In this document: piece after piece, positions 17,036-24,510 of the stretch
Layout of the letters: each line of letters starts with the position of its first letter
Position numbering within the stretch: position 1 is the first letter of the stretch
Source: Chitinophaga sp. LS1
Lineage (GTDB): Bacteria; Bacteroidota; Bacteroidia; Chitinophagales; Chitinophagaceae
Assembly (NCBI RefSeq): GCF_034274695.1
Contig: NZ_CP128362.1
Coordinates: 1,364,001-1,428,000, forward strand
Direction of reading: 5' to 3'
Length of the DNA stretch: 64,000 nt
The notes under the pieces: model-generated
What the model saw: only the letters and a program-made list of their open reading frames with translations
The model's database searches: none
Told to the model about the DNA's origin: nothing
Made by a program: the position numbers and the translations under genes

Positions 17036-18001
17036 ATGTTGACAGACGCACATAACCGTATTATCAATTACATCAGGCTGGCAGTGACTGATCGCTGTAA
17101 CCTGCGATGTACCTATTGTATGCCGGAGCAGATGCAGTTTTTGCAAAGGCGGGAACTACTCACCAATGAGGAGATCCTGACCCTGATGCGTCCATTGGCA
17201 GCAGCGGGGATTGATAAGTTACGGATTACGGGGGGAGAGCCTTTCCTGCGGAAAGACCTGCTGCCATTGTTAGCGTCATTAAAAACACTCATTCCCGAGA
17301 TTTCTATTACGACCAATGGGGTGTTGACCCAACCTTATATTCCCCAACTAAAAGAGATAGGTATCCGGAAAATCAACCTGAGCCTGGATACTTTGCAAAG
17401 AGACCGTTTTCAGCAAATCACGAGGAGGGATCAGTTTCCTGCTGTGATGCAGACGTTGAACAGTTTGTTGGAACATGATATGCAGGTAAAACTGAATGTC
17501 GTGATCATGGATGGGGTGAATACAGATGAGCTACAAGCCTTTGCAGAACTGACGAAACAAATGCCGCTGTCTGTGCGGTTTATTGAAGAAATGCCATTCA
17601 ATGGACAGGGACATGCTTTTTCAGGGAATCAATGGCATTACCTGCGCATCCTGGATGCTTTGCAGGAATACTATTCTTTGGAGAAATTGCCAATCCAGCC
17701 ACAGGCGACAAGTATTAACTACCAAATACCTGGTTATCAAGGGCAAATAGGCGTAATCCCTGCTTATAGCCGTACCTTTTGTGGTACTTGCAACCGACTT
17801 CGCATTACACCTACGGGTGGGTTGAAAACCTGTCTGTATGGAGGTGATGTACTGAATGTAAGAGATTTACTCCGTAGCGGAGCCGGCAGTGAATTGATGT
17901 TACATGAGATTCGGCATGCACTTGGGCACAGAGCGGAGAATGGGTTTGAGGCGGAGCGCCAGAACCAACATTGGGATAGTATGTCTGTGATTGGAGGGTA
18001 A
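17036..18001 (+). CDS. moaA: GTP 3',8-cyclase MoaA (radical SAM)
   Basis: Radical SAM enzyme of 321 residues that, with MoaC, makes cyclic pyranopterin monophosphate from GTP. The N-terminal [4Fe-4S] motif CNLRCTYC has Cys at 21, 25 and 28. The C-terminal cluster motif reads FCGTCNRLRITPTGG followed by LKTC (about 246-263). 'ITTNGVLTQ' and 'KINLSLDTL' are typical TIM-barrel strands. The protein ends HRAENGFEAE...SMSVIGG; a terminal Gly-Gly is conserved in functional MoaA. A 22-bp tandem array begins 11 nt after the stop codon. Confidence 0.96.
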   Translation: MLTDAHNRIINYIRLAVTDRCNLRCTYCMPEQMQFLQRRELLTNEEILTLMRPLAAAGIDKLRITGGEPFLRKDLLPLLASLKTLIPEISITTNGVLTQPYIPQLKEIGIRKINLSLDTLQRDRFQQITRRDQFPAVMQTLNSLLEHDMQVKLNVVIMDGVNTDELQAFAELTKQMPLSVRFIEEMPFNGQGHAFSGNQWHYLRILDALQEYYSLEKLPIQPQATSINYQIPGYQGQIGVIPAYSRTFCGTCNRLRITPTGGLKTCLYGGDVLNVRDLLRSGAGSELMLHEIRHALGHRAENGFEAERQNQHWDSMSVIGG

Positions 18002-18011
18002 GGATGTTATG

Positions 18012-18166
18012 CCTTACAGGTATAGATGTTTATCCCTTATAGATAAAGGTATTATTCCTTATAGGTGTAGATATTATCCCTTATAGATAAAGGTATTATC
18101 CCTTACAGATAAAGATATTATTCCTTACTGGTATAGATATTATCCCAATTAGATAAAGATATTTTC
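18012..18166. repeat. Tandem array, 7 units of about 22 bp, after moaA
   Basis: Units begin at 18012, 18035, 18057, 18079, 18101, 18123 and 18145 (one interval of 23, then 22). The core is CCTTAYAGATAAAGGTATTA with variants. Two sub-types, one with AGATAAA and one with GGTATAG, partly alternate. No spacer sequences are present. It starts 11 nt after the moaA stop codon and occupies most of the 245-nt gap before the PepSY gene. Function unknown. Confidence 0.9.
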
Positions 18167-18246
18167 CCGATTTGAGCTACTAATGGTCTTCTCCTGCTGT
18201 AATTTGTGGGCAATCTGATGGTCGCTTTCCCCACAGGTATCTGATA

Positions 18247-19380
18247 ATGAAGAAGTTAATAGGCTGGTTACATCTCTGGCTGGGGCTTGCCTCAGGGCTG
18301 GTGGTTATTGTGGTTGCACTCAGTGGCAGCCTGTTAGTGTTTGAAGACGAACTGGAACACCTTTTTCAACCCTCTCTTTTTAATGTACAGTCCCCCTCAG
18401 GTGCCGAAAGAATGTCGCTGGACATACTGGCAGCGATGGTACACGATAAATACCCGGATTATAAACCGAATAATATTGAAATTCAACCTGAAGCAAACAG
18501 CACCGTCACTTTTTACCTGAAAAAGGGGAAAGAGAAAGGGAAGCTGCTGATGGTGGTAACAAATCCTTATAGCGGAAAAATTATTTATACAGGTACGCAG
18601 GATAAGCGATTCTTTGTGGTGGTGAAGAACCTGCACAGACACCTGTGTATGGGAGAAGCAGGTAAACTGATCACAGGTATTTCCTGTAGCATGTTTGCAC
18701 TGATCATCATCAGTGGATTGATCCTCTGGTGGCCCAAAAAGAATACCCGCAAGCAACGAATGAAAGTGAAGTGGAATGCCAGCTTCAAGCGATTGAACTG
18801 GGACCTGCATGCCGTATTTGGGTTTTATATTCACATAGTTATTTTCATCACTGCACTGACAGGGTTGGTGTGGAGTTATAAATGGGTGAATAACCTGTTG
18901 TTCTATGCATTTGATGGCAAGCCACAACAAAAGATAGAAGCGCCTGTGAGCAAGCCGGAAAAGGCCAATGACATTGCATGGCTGGACAAAATATTCACAG
19001 AAACAAACCAACGACTCACTTATAATGGTATTGTAAATATCCGTTTCCCGGAAAAGAAAGATCAGGCAGTGAGTGTGGGAAAAGAGAATACAGACAGGAT
19101 CACCACGCACATTGTAGACGTACTTTATTTCCAGGCAGGAAGTGGTGCATTTGTAGGTGATAAGTTATTTGCAAATGATACAAAAGGTACGCAGGCAAGA
19201 AGAATAGTCTATCCTATTCACACAGGAGGATTATTTGGCTGGCCGACCAAGATACTCGCATTTATCTGCGCGTTGATAGCTGCATCACTACCGGTAACGG
19301 GATTCCTGATCTGGTGGGGAAAAAAATCGAAGAAACCTGTGGTCAAAAAGCCTCTACAACAAAAGGCAGTTAGTATTTAA
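18247..19380 (+). CDS. PepSY-associated transmembrane protein
   Basis: Inner-membrane protein of 377 residues with the PepSY-TM architecture: helix 1 at 'LHLWLGLASGLVVIVVALSG' (about 8-27), a periplasmic PepSY segment with 'NPYSGKIIYTG' (about 107), 'NLHRHLCMGEAGKLITG' (about 128), then three more helices, the last near residue 345. His residues in the first helix and 'LHRHL' could bind heme. Relatives act as membrane ferric-siderophore reductases or electron carriers, but the substrate is unknown here. The C-terminus is Lys-rich. Its last codons are included in a 94-bp tandem duplication that continues past the stop codon. Confidence 0.83.
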   Translation: MKKLIGWLHLWLGLASGLVVIVVALSGSLLVFEDELEHLFQPSLFNVQSPSGAERMSLDILAAMVHDKYPDYKPNNIEIQPEANSTVTFYLKKGKEKGKLLMVVTNPYSGKIIYTGTQDKRFFVVVKNLHRHLCMGEAGKLITGISCSMFALIIISGLILWWPKKNTRKQRMKVKWNASFKRLNWDLHAVFGFYIHIVIFITALTGLVWSYKWVNNLLFYAFDGKPQQKIEAPVSKPEKANDIAWLDKIFTETNQRLTYNGIVNIRFPEKKDQAVSVGKENTDRITTHIVDVLYFQAGSGAFVGDKLFANDTKGTQARRIVYPIHTGGLFGWPTKILAFICALIAASLPVTGFLIWWGKKSKKPVVKKPLQQKAVSI

Positions 19381-19392
19381 AATAAAACCTTT

Positions 19393-19435
19393 ATGAAAGA
19401 GGGTATTCTCCAACGGGGAATGAAAACCATTTTCA
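19393..19435 (+). repeat. 3'-UTR hairpin element, copy 2
   Basis: A 43-nt copy beginning 12 nt after the PepSY stop codon, in sense. Inner hairpin ATTCTCC-AAC-GGGGAAT, flanks ATGAAAGAGGG and AAAACCATTTTCA. It could also encode MKEGILQRGMKTIFK and stop. Confidence 0.8.
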
Positions 19436-19486
19436 AATAAAAAGCCCCTTCAACAAAAGGCAGTTAGTATTTAAAATAAAACCTTC

Positions 19487-19529
19487 ATGAAAGAGGGTAT
19501 TCTCCAACGGGGAATGAAAACCATTTTCA
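19487..19529 (+). repeat. 3'-UTR hairpin element, copy 3
   Basis: A second copy in the same 3'-UTR, identical to copy 2 over the 43 nt and 94 bp further on, produced by the local tandem duplication. Confidence 0.8.
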
Positions 19530-19571
19530 AATAAAAAGCCCCTTCAAAAAAAAGCGGTTAGTATTTAAAAT

Positions 19572-19614
19572 AAAAAACGAGCCGGTATCAAAATCAGATA
19601 CCGGCTCGTTTTTT
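19572..19614. terminator. Bidirectional terminator between PepSY gene and moeB
   Basis: Perfect 18-bp stem (AAAAAACGAGCCGGTATC and its complement) around a 7-nt loop, with A-run and T-run on the two sides. It lies between the convergent PepSY and moeB genes and can serve both. Confidence 0.93.
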
Positions 19615-19615
19615 A

Positions 19616-20689
19616 TTAATAAGTGTTCATATTGTCGTCTATTTCATAAGCCCAGGCATGTATACCACCTGTTACATTATATACTTTAGGAAAGCCGGCA
19701 GCATCCAGTTGTTGTGCAATCATCATACTTCTCATACCATGGTGGCATAGTACAGCTATAGGAACGTCTTTTCTCAGTTGTGGAAGCACACCGCCTACCA
19801 TACGCATAGGTATAAAAACTGCTTGCGGCAGTTTACATATTTCCCATTCATCAGGTTCTCTTACATCGATCAGTTGTACCTGTTTTCCTTCTTCCAGCCA
19901 TTGGTGTAATTGCTGTACGCTGAGGTGTTGTACACCACCTGTATCGCAGGGGATATCGTATTCTTCCATGAGTGTAGTAATAGGTTGTCTGACAGGTTTG
20001 AATTGAAATACCTGGTGAATATTGTTGAGTGTATCGATGGTCAGTAACTGGTTACTCAATGGTTCTCCTATGCCACAAATAATCTTGACGGCTTCATTGG
20101 CCTGATACGTACCGATGATGCCTGGTAATACACCTAATACACCGATATCACTGCAATTCTGCATCGTACCTGGTGCTGGTGGTTCAGGGAAAAGACAACG
20201 ATAGGTAGCGCTTTCTTTATAGTTGAATACACTTACCTGTCCTTCATATTTATGAATAGCGCCGTATACAAATGGTTTGTTCAATAGCACACAGGCATCG
20301 TTCACAAGATAGCGTGTACCGAAGTTGTCAGAGCAGTCGATGATCACATCGTACGATGCAAAAATTGACAACGCATTACCTGGTGACAACCAGGTATCGT
20401 GTGGTATGAATTCAACTTCAGGATTGAGTTGCTGTAAACGTTTGATAGCCGTGAAGAGCTTGGACTGGCCTTGTTCTGCGGTGTGGTATAAAACCTGTCT
20501 TTGCAGGTTGGTAATAGAGATCGTATCGTGTTCTACAATACCGATCTTCCCTACACCCATGGCCGTTAGGTATTGCAATACAGGTACACCTAATCCACCT
20601 GCACCGATCACTAAAATAGCAGCGTTGTGCAACAACGCTTGTTTGGCAGGACCAAATCCTTCCAGTTTCAAATGTCTGTCATACCGCAT
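19616..20689 (-). CDS. moeB: MoeB/ThiF-type adenylyltransferase with C-terminal rhodanese
   Basis: E1-like enzyme of 357 residues expected to adenylate the MoaD C-terminus, fused to a rhodanese domain that can supply sulfur. The N-terminal half has the nucleotide loop 'VIGAGGLGVPVLQYLTAMGV' (about 26-45), 'ITNLQRQVLYH' and 'NCSDIGVLGVLPGIIGTYQA' (about 178). The rhodanese domain (about 255-350) carries the active loop CHHGMRS. The two CxxC pairs that bind zinc in E. coli MoeB are not intact: 'TYRC' retains one Cys, and one isolated Cys lies near 'DIPCDTGG'. It sits 1 nt downstream of a GNAT gene. A role in thiamine or other sulfur transfer is possible. Confidence 0.87.
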   Translation of the reverse strand: MRYDRHLKLEGFGPAKQALLHNAAILVIGAGGLGVPVLQYLTAMGVGKIGIVEHDTISITNLQRQVLYHTAEQGQSKLFTAIKRLQQLNPEVEFIPHDTWLSPGNALSIFASYDVIIDCSDNFGTRYLVNDACVLLNKPFVYGAIHKYEGQVSVFNYKESATYRCLFPEPPAPGTMQNCSDIGVLGVLPGIIGTYQANEAVKIICGIGEPLSNQLLTIDTLNNIHQVFQFKPVRQPITTLMEEYDIPCDTGGVQHLSVQQLHQWLEEGKQVQLIDVREPDEWEICKLPQAVFIPMRMVGGVLPQLRKDVPIAVLCHHGMRSMMIAQQLDAAGFPKVYNVTGGIHAWAYEIDDNMNTY

Positions 20690-20690
20690 G

Positions 20691-21236
20691 TTACAATGGC
20701 TTTACTCTTTTCGACATCAGGATATTATCCACATAAGTTCCGTCTGGCTGGCGAACGCCTTTAGGCATGCGACCATATTCCATAAAGCCAAAGTTACGGT
20801 ATAACTGAATCGCTCTTTCATTATTTGCGAGTACGCTCAACTGAATGATTTCCAATTGCGGATGTTGTTCTGCCCACCGTGTGGCAGCAGTCATCATTCT
20901 CCTTCCTATGCCCATGTTCCAGTAGCTGTGGAGAACGCCGATACCCAGATTACAGAGGTGAGCTTCTTTCGAAAAGGTGTTCTGCCGAATGGAGAGGGTA
21001 CCTATCGGGTGCTTGCCGGCGAAGGCTAATAACAGCAGGTCTTTGGCATCTCTGGAAAAAGAGAGGATAAAATCTCTTTCATCTTCCACCCTCCAGGAAG
21101 CTGCTTCCTCGCGGGTATAAAGCAGGAAATCTGTTTCGCTGATTAACTGGCGGAAATAGGATAGGAGCACCGGCGCATCGTCCGGTACGGCCTGGCGGAG
21201 TTCCAGGATTTGACCATTGGGAAGGAAATGCTGCAT
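20691..21236 (-). CDS. GNAT-family N-acetyltransferase
   Basis: Cytosolic acetyl-CoA-dependent acetyltransferase of 181 residues. The acetyl-CoA pyrophosphate loop is visible as 'GIGRRMMTAATRWAEQHP' (about 130), preceded by the beta-strand 'ALCNLGIGVLHSYWNMG'-like segment and followed by 'LSVLANNERAIQLYRNFGFM', which is typical of the RimI/SpeG-like branch. The substrate cannot be deduced. It is 1 nt upstream of moeB, so the two are probably co-transcribed, although a shared function is not evident. Confidence 0.86.
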   Translation of the reverse strand: MQHFLPNGQILELRQAVPDDAPVLLSYFRQLISETDFLLYTREEAASWRVEDERDFILSFSRDAKDLLLLAFAGKHPIGTLSIRQNTFSKEAHLCNLGIGVLHSYWNMGIGRRMMTAATRWAEQHPQLEIIQLSVLANNERAIQLYRNFGFMEYGRMPKGVRQPDGTYVDNILMSKRVKPL

Positions 21237-21290
21237 ATGAGGTACAAATGTAATAAGAATTCAAAGGGGCCTGAAAATAAAAAAGCCTCT

Positions 21291-21299
21291 GCCTAAGGC
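21291..21299. repeat. Left target-site duplication of the IS1182-like element
   Basis: GCCTAAGGC directly precedes the left inverted repeat and is repeated at 23045-23053 after the right one. Joining the two flanks recreates a terminator-like hairpin (see findings). Confidence 0.8.
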
Positions 21300-23044
21300 G
21301 AGGGCACTGAAGAAGTTGCCCTTTTATGAGGGATCTCTTAAAAAATGATCAGGTAGAACACGTTTTTACCTGATCGTTTTTTTTGTACAAGAACTCGTTA
21401 TTGGGCTTATATGATGATTTGTTGCGCATGATTGGTAAAATCCAAAGTTCTCCGGGCAGTTTTCACCAACTTTCGTCTTTTAGAGGTTTAGTTTGATAAT
21501 TCTTTTCAGATTTACCGTGAAGATCGCCAATGCACCTTGCATTTGCATGCTATCAATCCCATAGGATATTGCCCGATTATAGCCATGTACATTCTTTAAC
21601 TCACTGTTTTTTGCCTCGATCTTATATCGCTGTCTGGCCTTTTCTTTATAATATTCACTTTCTTGAAAAATCATTTGTTGCTGGTGTAAGTTTGATTGTA
21701 TGGATACAGAATAGCTTTTAGTCTTTGCTTCAGGCTTATAACAATTGTCCTTCAGCGCGCAGATCTTACATTTTTCAATGTCAAAAAAATAGGTATCTAC
21801 CTGATTAGTACCTACATCCTTCCTGCCATTACGGACTTTTTTAATCGCCATATGACCGGCCGGACAAACGAACATATCGGCATCCTTATTATAATCAAAC
21901 TTATCCTCATCCTTTCTAAAGCCCTGGGTAATGGAAGGGTTCAGCTTTGCTACCACTTGTATATTCTGACCCTGGTTATCTTTTAATTTAAGGTTTTCTT
22001 TGCCCGAATATGCGGAATCACCGATAATCGTATCAACTTCAATCCCATTGTTCTGGCTGATCTCCAAAAGTTTGGGCAACTCCGGGCCATCACCTTTTTC
22101 TCCTGATGTGACTACCGCCGCGGTTATGATACGCTCTTCTGTCATGGCAAGATGTGTCTTATAGCCAAAGAATGAACTATCCGCAGATTTGTGCCCGATC
22201 CTGGCGTCCAGATCTGTGGAGAGTATGTGGTTTTCTTCCGTATCCTCTAATGTTTCCTTTAGCAGGTTTAGCTTTTCTTTAACCGCAGGTATTGAACTTA
22301 AAGTCTGCTCTGAGCTAATACGCCTCTCAAGTTCTCTGCAATAAATCAGCTCATCCTGCAGATCATTCGACGTATTTTTCTCAGGCAGATAGCCCTTCAT
22401 ATCCTTATCTATGGCGTAAACTGCTTTGCGAAGTAATTTTGAACGTTCTCTTAACACATCAAGGGCCGAATAAGGATTCGATCTGGAGAGTGAATGGGTG
22501 GCATCAACAATGATCGATTTGGATTTAATAATTCCTTTTTCGAGAGCAATAGATACAGTTTTGCCAATCAGCAGATTTAACAGGTCTGTGTCTTTTAAGC
22601 GAAGCTTTCGAAATTTAGTCAGTGAACTAGGGTTGATAACAGCTTCCTCGGGAGACATATCAAGAAAGTATTTGAAGGACATATCATAACGGGAACGCTC
22701 AACGATATCGACGTCTGAGGCAGTATAGATCGTTTTCAATAATAAGTATTTGAACATACGGATCGGGCTTTCAGCCATGCGACCATTATTCAAACAATAC
22801 TTATTCACCAGTTCCTGATAAATAAACTGAAAATCGATCAGTTCGTTAATCTGGCGGAGCAGATTGTCTTTAGGTACTATAAGATCGTAAAGACTCGAAA
22901 AAGAACTAAGCTGAAGTTGCTGTTGATGAGGTAACATGCTATGATATATTGCTGATACCTCTAAGATAATTGAAAGGGAGCAGTAAACTTGCGTTTGCTG
23001 CTCCCTTTAATATTTAAGCATCTTGGGACTTTTTCAGTGCCCTC
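21300..23044. mobile_element. IS1182-family insertion sequence, complete
   Basis: Element of about 1745 bp bounded by imperfect terminal inverted repeats: GAGGGCACTGAAGAAGT at the left and GAGGGCACTGAAAAAGT (complement) at the right, one mismatch in 17. It is flanked by the 9-bp direct repeat GCCTAAGGC. It carries one intact transposase gene on the minus strand. Internal hairpins flank that gene: GATCAGGTA...TACCTGATC with a T-run at about 21346-21385, and GGGAGCAG...CTGCTCCC at 22977-23006. These may insulate it from outside transcription. It sits between serS and the GNAT gene. Confidence 0.9.
21480..22937 (-). CDS. IS1182-family transposase
   Basis: DDE transposase of 485 residues. The N-terminal DUF772-like region includes 'NNGRMAESPIRMFKYLLLK' (about 49). 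The catalytic residues lie in 'SIIVDATHSLSRSNP' (first Asp, about 142), 'TIIGDSAYSGKENL' (second Asp, about 305) and 'YKIEAKNSELKNVHGYNRA' (Glu, about 445). Between them is the family's Cys-rich segment, 'MFVCPAGHM' and 'CKICALKDNC'. The frame is intact and full length, so the element may still be active. It is the only gene of the element. Confidence 0.93.
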   Translation of the reverse strand: MLPHQQQLQLSSFSSLYDLIVPKDNLLRQINELIDFQFIYQELVNKYCLNNGRMAESPIRMFKYLLLKTIYTASDVDIVERSRYDMSFKYFLDMSPEEAVINPSSLTKFRKLRLKDTDLLNLLIGKTVSIALEKGIIKSKSIIVDATHSLSRSNPYSALDVLRERSKLLRKAVYAIDKDMKGYLPEKNTSNDLQDELIYCRELERRISSEQTLSSIPAVKEKLNLLKETLEDTEENHILSTDLDARIGHKSADSSFFGYKTHLAMTEERIITAAVVTSGEKGDGPELPKLLEISQNNGIEVDTIIGDSAYSGKENLKLKDNQGQNIQVVAKLNPSITQGFRKDEDKFDYNKDADMFVCPAGHMAIKKVRNGRKDVGTNQVDTYFFDIEKCKICALKDNCYKPEAKTKSYSVSIQSNLHQQQMIFQESEYYKEKARQRYKIEAKNSELKNVHGYNRAISYGIDSMQMQGALAIFTVNLKRIIKLNL

Positions 23045-23065
23045 GCCTAAGGCAGAAGCTTTTTT
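23045..23065 (-). terminator. Right half of a terminator split by the IS element
   Basis: GCCTAAGGC followed by AGAAGCTTTTTT. With the left part at 21279-21299 (AAAAAAGCCTCTGCC plus TAAGGC) it would make a hairpin with stem AGCYTCTGCC/GGCAGAAGCT and loop TAA, downstream of serS on the minus strand. The insertion has separated the two arms by about 1.75 kb. Confidence 0.75.
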
Positions 23066-23094
23066 ATATAGAATTTTGGCCAATGGCCTGTTAG

Positions 23095-24366
23095 TTATGC
23101 AATCTTGTCGCTACCAAAATAAGATCTCAGCACTTCCGGAATCACGATCCCTTCTGCAGTCTGGTTGTTTTCCAGAATACAAGCCAGTATACGTGGCAGT
23201 GCCAGGGAACTACCATTCAGGGAGTGAACCAGCTGAGGTTTTCCACCACCATCTTTGAAACGGATCTTTGCGCGGTTAGTCTGGTAAGATTCGAAGTTAG
23301 ATACAGAGCTTACTTCCAGCCATTTTTGCTGTGCAGTGCTATATACTTCGAAGTCGTAGGTGAGGGCAGAGGTAAAGCTCATATCGCCACCACAGAGGCG
23401 CAGAATGCGGTAAGGCAGGTTCAGGGATTGAATCAGCCCTTCTACATGTGCCACCATTTCATCCAGTACTTCGTAAGATTTCTCCGGGTGCACAAGCTGT
23501 ACCAGTTCTACTTTGTCAAACTGATGCAGGCGGTTCAGACCACGTACATCTTTACCATAAGAACCTGCTTCACGACGGAAACAAGGTGTATAACCTGTCA
23601 TGCGCACAGGCAGATCTGTATCTTTCAGGATCTCATCGCGGTAGATGTTGGTAAGTGGTACTTCGGCCGTTGGGATCATGTAGAACCCATCTTCGCCAAT
23701 GTGGTACATCTGACCTTCTTTGTCTGGCAACTGACCGGTACCATACGCAGAAGCTTCGTTGACCATATGCGGCACCTGGTATTCGGTATACCCCTTGCTG
23801 ATGTTATAATCCAGGAAATATTGGATCATAGCACGCTGTAAACGGGCACCTTTGTTTTTGTAAACAGGGAAACCGCTACCAGTGATCTTATTACCGAGTT
23901 CAAAGTCGATGAGGTCGTATTTTTTAACCAGGTCCCAGTGAGGTACAGCACCTTCGTAGAGAGAAGGGATGGTACCACCTTTGCCTGTTTCCAGGTTTTC
24001 TTCCGGGGTTTTGCCGGGAGGAACGATGGCAGCAGGGAGGTTAGGGAGTTGTACCAATGTATCGTGCAGGGCCTTTTCAGTAGCGATCAGTTCTTCATTG
24101 ATAGGCTGTAATTTCTCTTTTAATGATGCTACTTCCGATTTGCGCAGATCAGCAGTATCTTTCTGACCCTGAGCCATCAGTTTACCGATTTCTTTTGAAG
24201 CGGAGTTAACCTGGGCTTGGGTTTCATCATATTCCAGCGTCAGCTTTTTGCGCTTGTCATCCAGTGCCAGTACTTCATCAACGATCTGGGTTTCTTTGAA
24301 GTTTTTCAAAGCCAGACGTTCCAATACCAGTTCTTTGTTTTGACGAATGAACGGAACTTGTAACAT
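23095..24366 (-). CDS. serS: Seryl-tRNA synthetase
   Basis: Class II aminoacyl-tRNA synthetase of 423 residues that charges tRNA-Ser. The N-terminal coiled-coil tRNA-binding arm covers about residues 28-105 (Lys/Glu-rich heptads). Motif 2 is visible as 'CFRREAGSYGKDVRGLNRLH' (about 257) and motif 3 as 'SLNGSSLALPRILACILEN' (about 380). Length is normal. Its own terminator has been split by the IS1182-like element just downstream, so read-through toward the element is possible. Confidence 0.97.
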   Translation of the reverse strand: MLQVPFIRQNKELVLERLALKNFKETQIVDEVLALDDKRKKLTLEYDETQAQVNSASKEIGKLMAQGQKDTADLRKSEVASLKEKLQPINEELIATEKALHDTLVQLPNLPAAIVPPGKTPEENLETGKGGTIPSLYEGAVPHWDLVKKYDLIDFELGNKITGSGFPVYKNKGARLQRAMIQYFLDYNISKGYTEYQVPHMVNEASAYGTGQLPDKEGQMYHIGEDGFYMIPTAEVPLTNIYRDEILKDTDLPVRMTGYTPCFRREAGSYGKDVRGLNRLHQFDKVELVQLVHPEKSYEVLDEMVAHVEGLIQSLNLPYRILRLCGGDMSFTSALTYDFEVYSTAQQKWLEVSSVSNFESYQTNRAKIRFKDGGGKPQLVHSLNGSSLALPRILACILENNQTAEGIVIPEVLRSYFGSDKIA

Positions 24367-24434
24367 TGTACGATCAATTAAATTTTGCCAAAGATAATAA
24401 AAGATATTTCATGCCTTGCCGCGGAGTAAGCATC

Positions 24435-24471
24435 AAAAAACCTCTTCCACCTTCGGTAGAAGAGGTTTTTT
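24435..24471. terminator. Terminator downstream of nadE
   Basis: Stem AAAAAACCTCTTC with GAAGAGGTTTTTT, interior ACC-TTCG-GGT-like tip with a TTCG tetraloop, flanked by A and T runs. It sits between nadE and serS, both on the minus strand, so it terminates nadE transcription before serS. Confidence 0.9.
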
Positions 24472-24481
24472 GACTTTGCGG

Positions 24482-24498
24482 GGCCTGCGGCCGGCCTA
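24482..24498 (-). repeat. GC-rich 17-bp motif after nadE
   Basis: TAGGCCGGCCGCAGGCC on the minus strand, 12 nt past the nadE stop codon. The same 17 bp occur at 26336-26352 after another minus-strand gene. GGCC-TGC-GGCC inside it can form a small hairpin. Confidence 0.6.
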
Positions 24499-24510
24499 AA
24501 TGCCAGGCTA

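Larger units (their letters stand above)
19350..19571 (+). repeat. 94-bp tandem duplication of the PepSY gene end and 3'-UTR
   Basis: Units start at 19350, 19444 and 19538, exactly 94 bp apart; the third is only about 34 bp. Each starts in the final codons of the PepSY gene (encoding PLQQKAVSI and stop in unit 1) and, in the two complete units, ends after the 3'-UTR hairpin element. Units 1 and 2 are nearly identical, so the duplication is recent. The terminator follows directly. Confidence 0.93.

Noticed and set aside
18012..18166. CRISPR array candidate (also 44072-44240 and 50095-50224)
   Set aside because: Units are contiguous with no unique spacers, and no cas gene is present. They are simple tandem repeats.
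19393..19440. Micro-ORF MKEGILQRGMKTIFK in the 3'-UTR element
   Set aside because: Third-position changes in some copies look synonymous, but copy 4 has a one-base loss that breaks the frame, copies 4 and 5 change the third-last stem codon to Pro and His, and stop positions differ. RNA structure explains the variation better.
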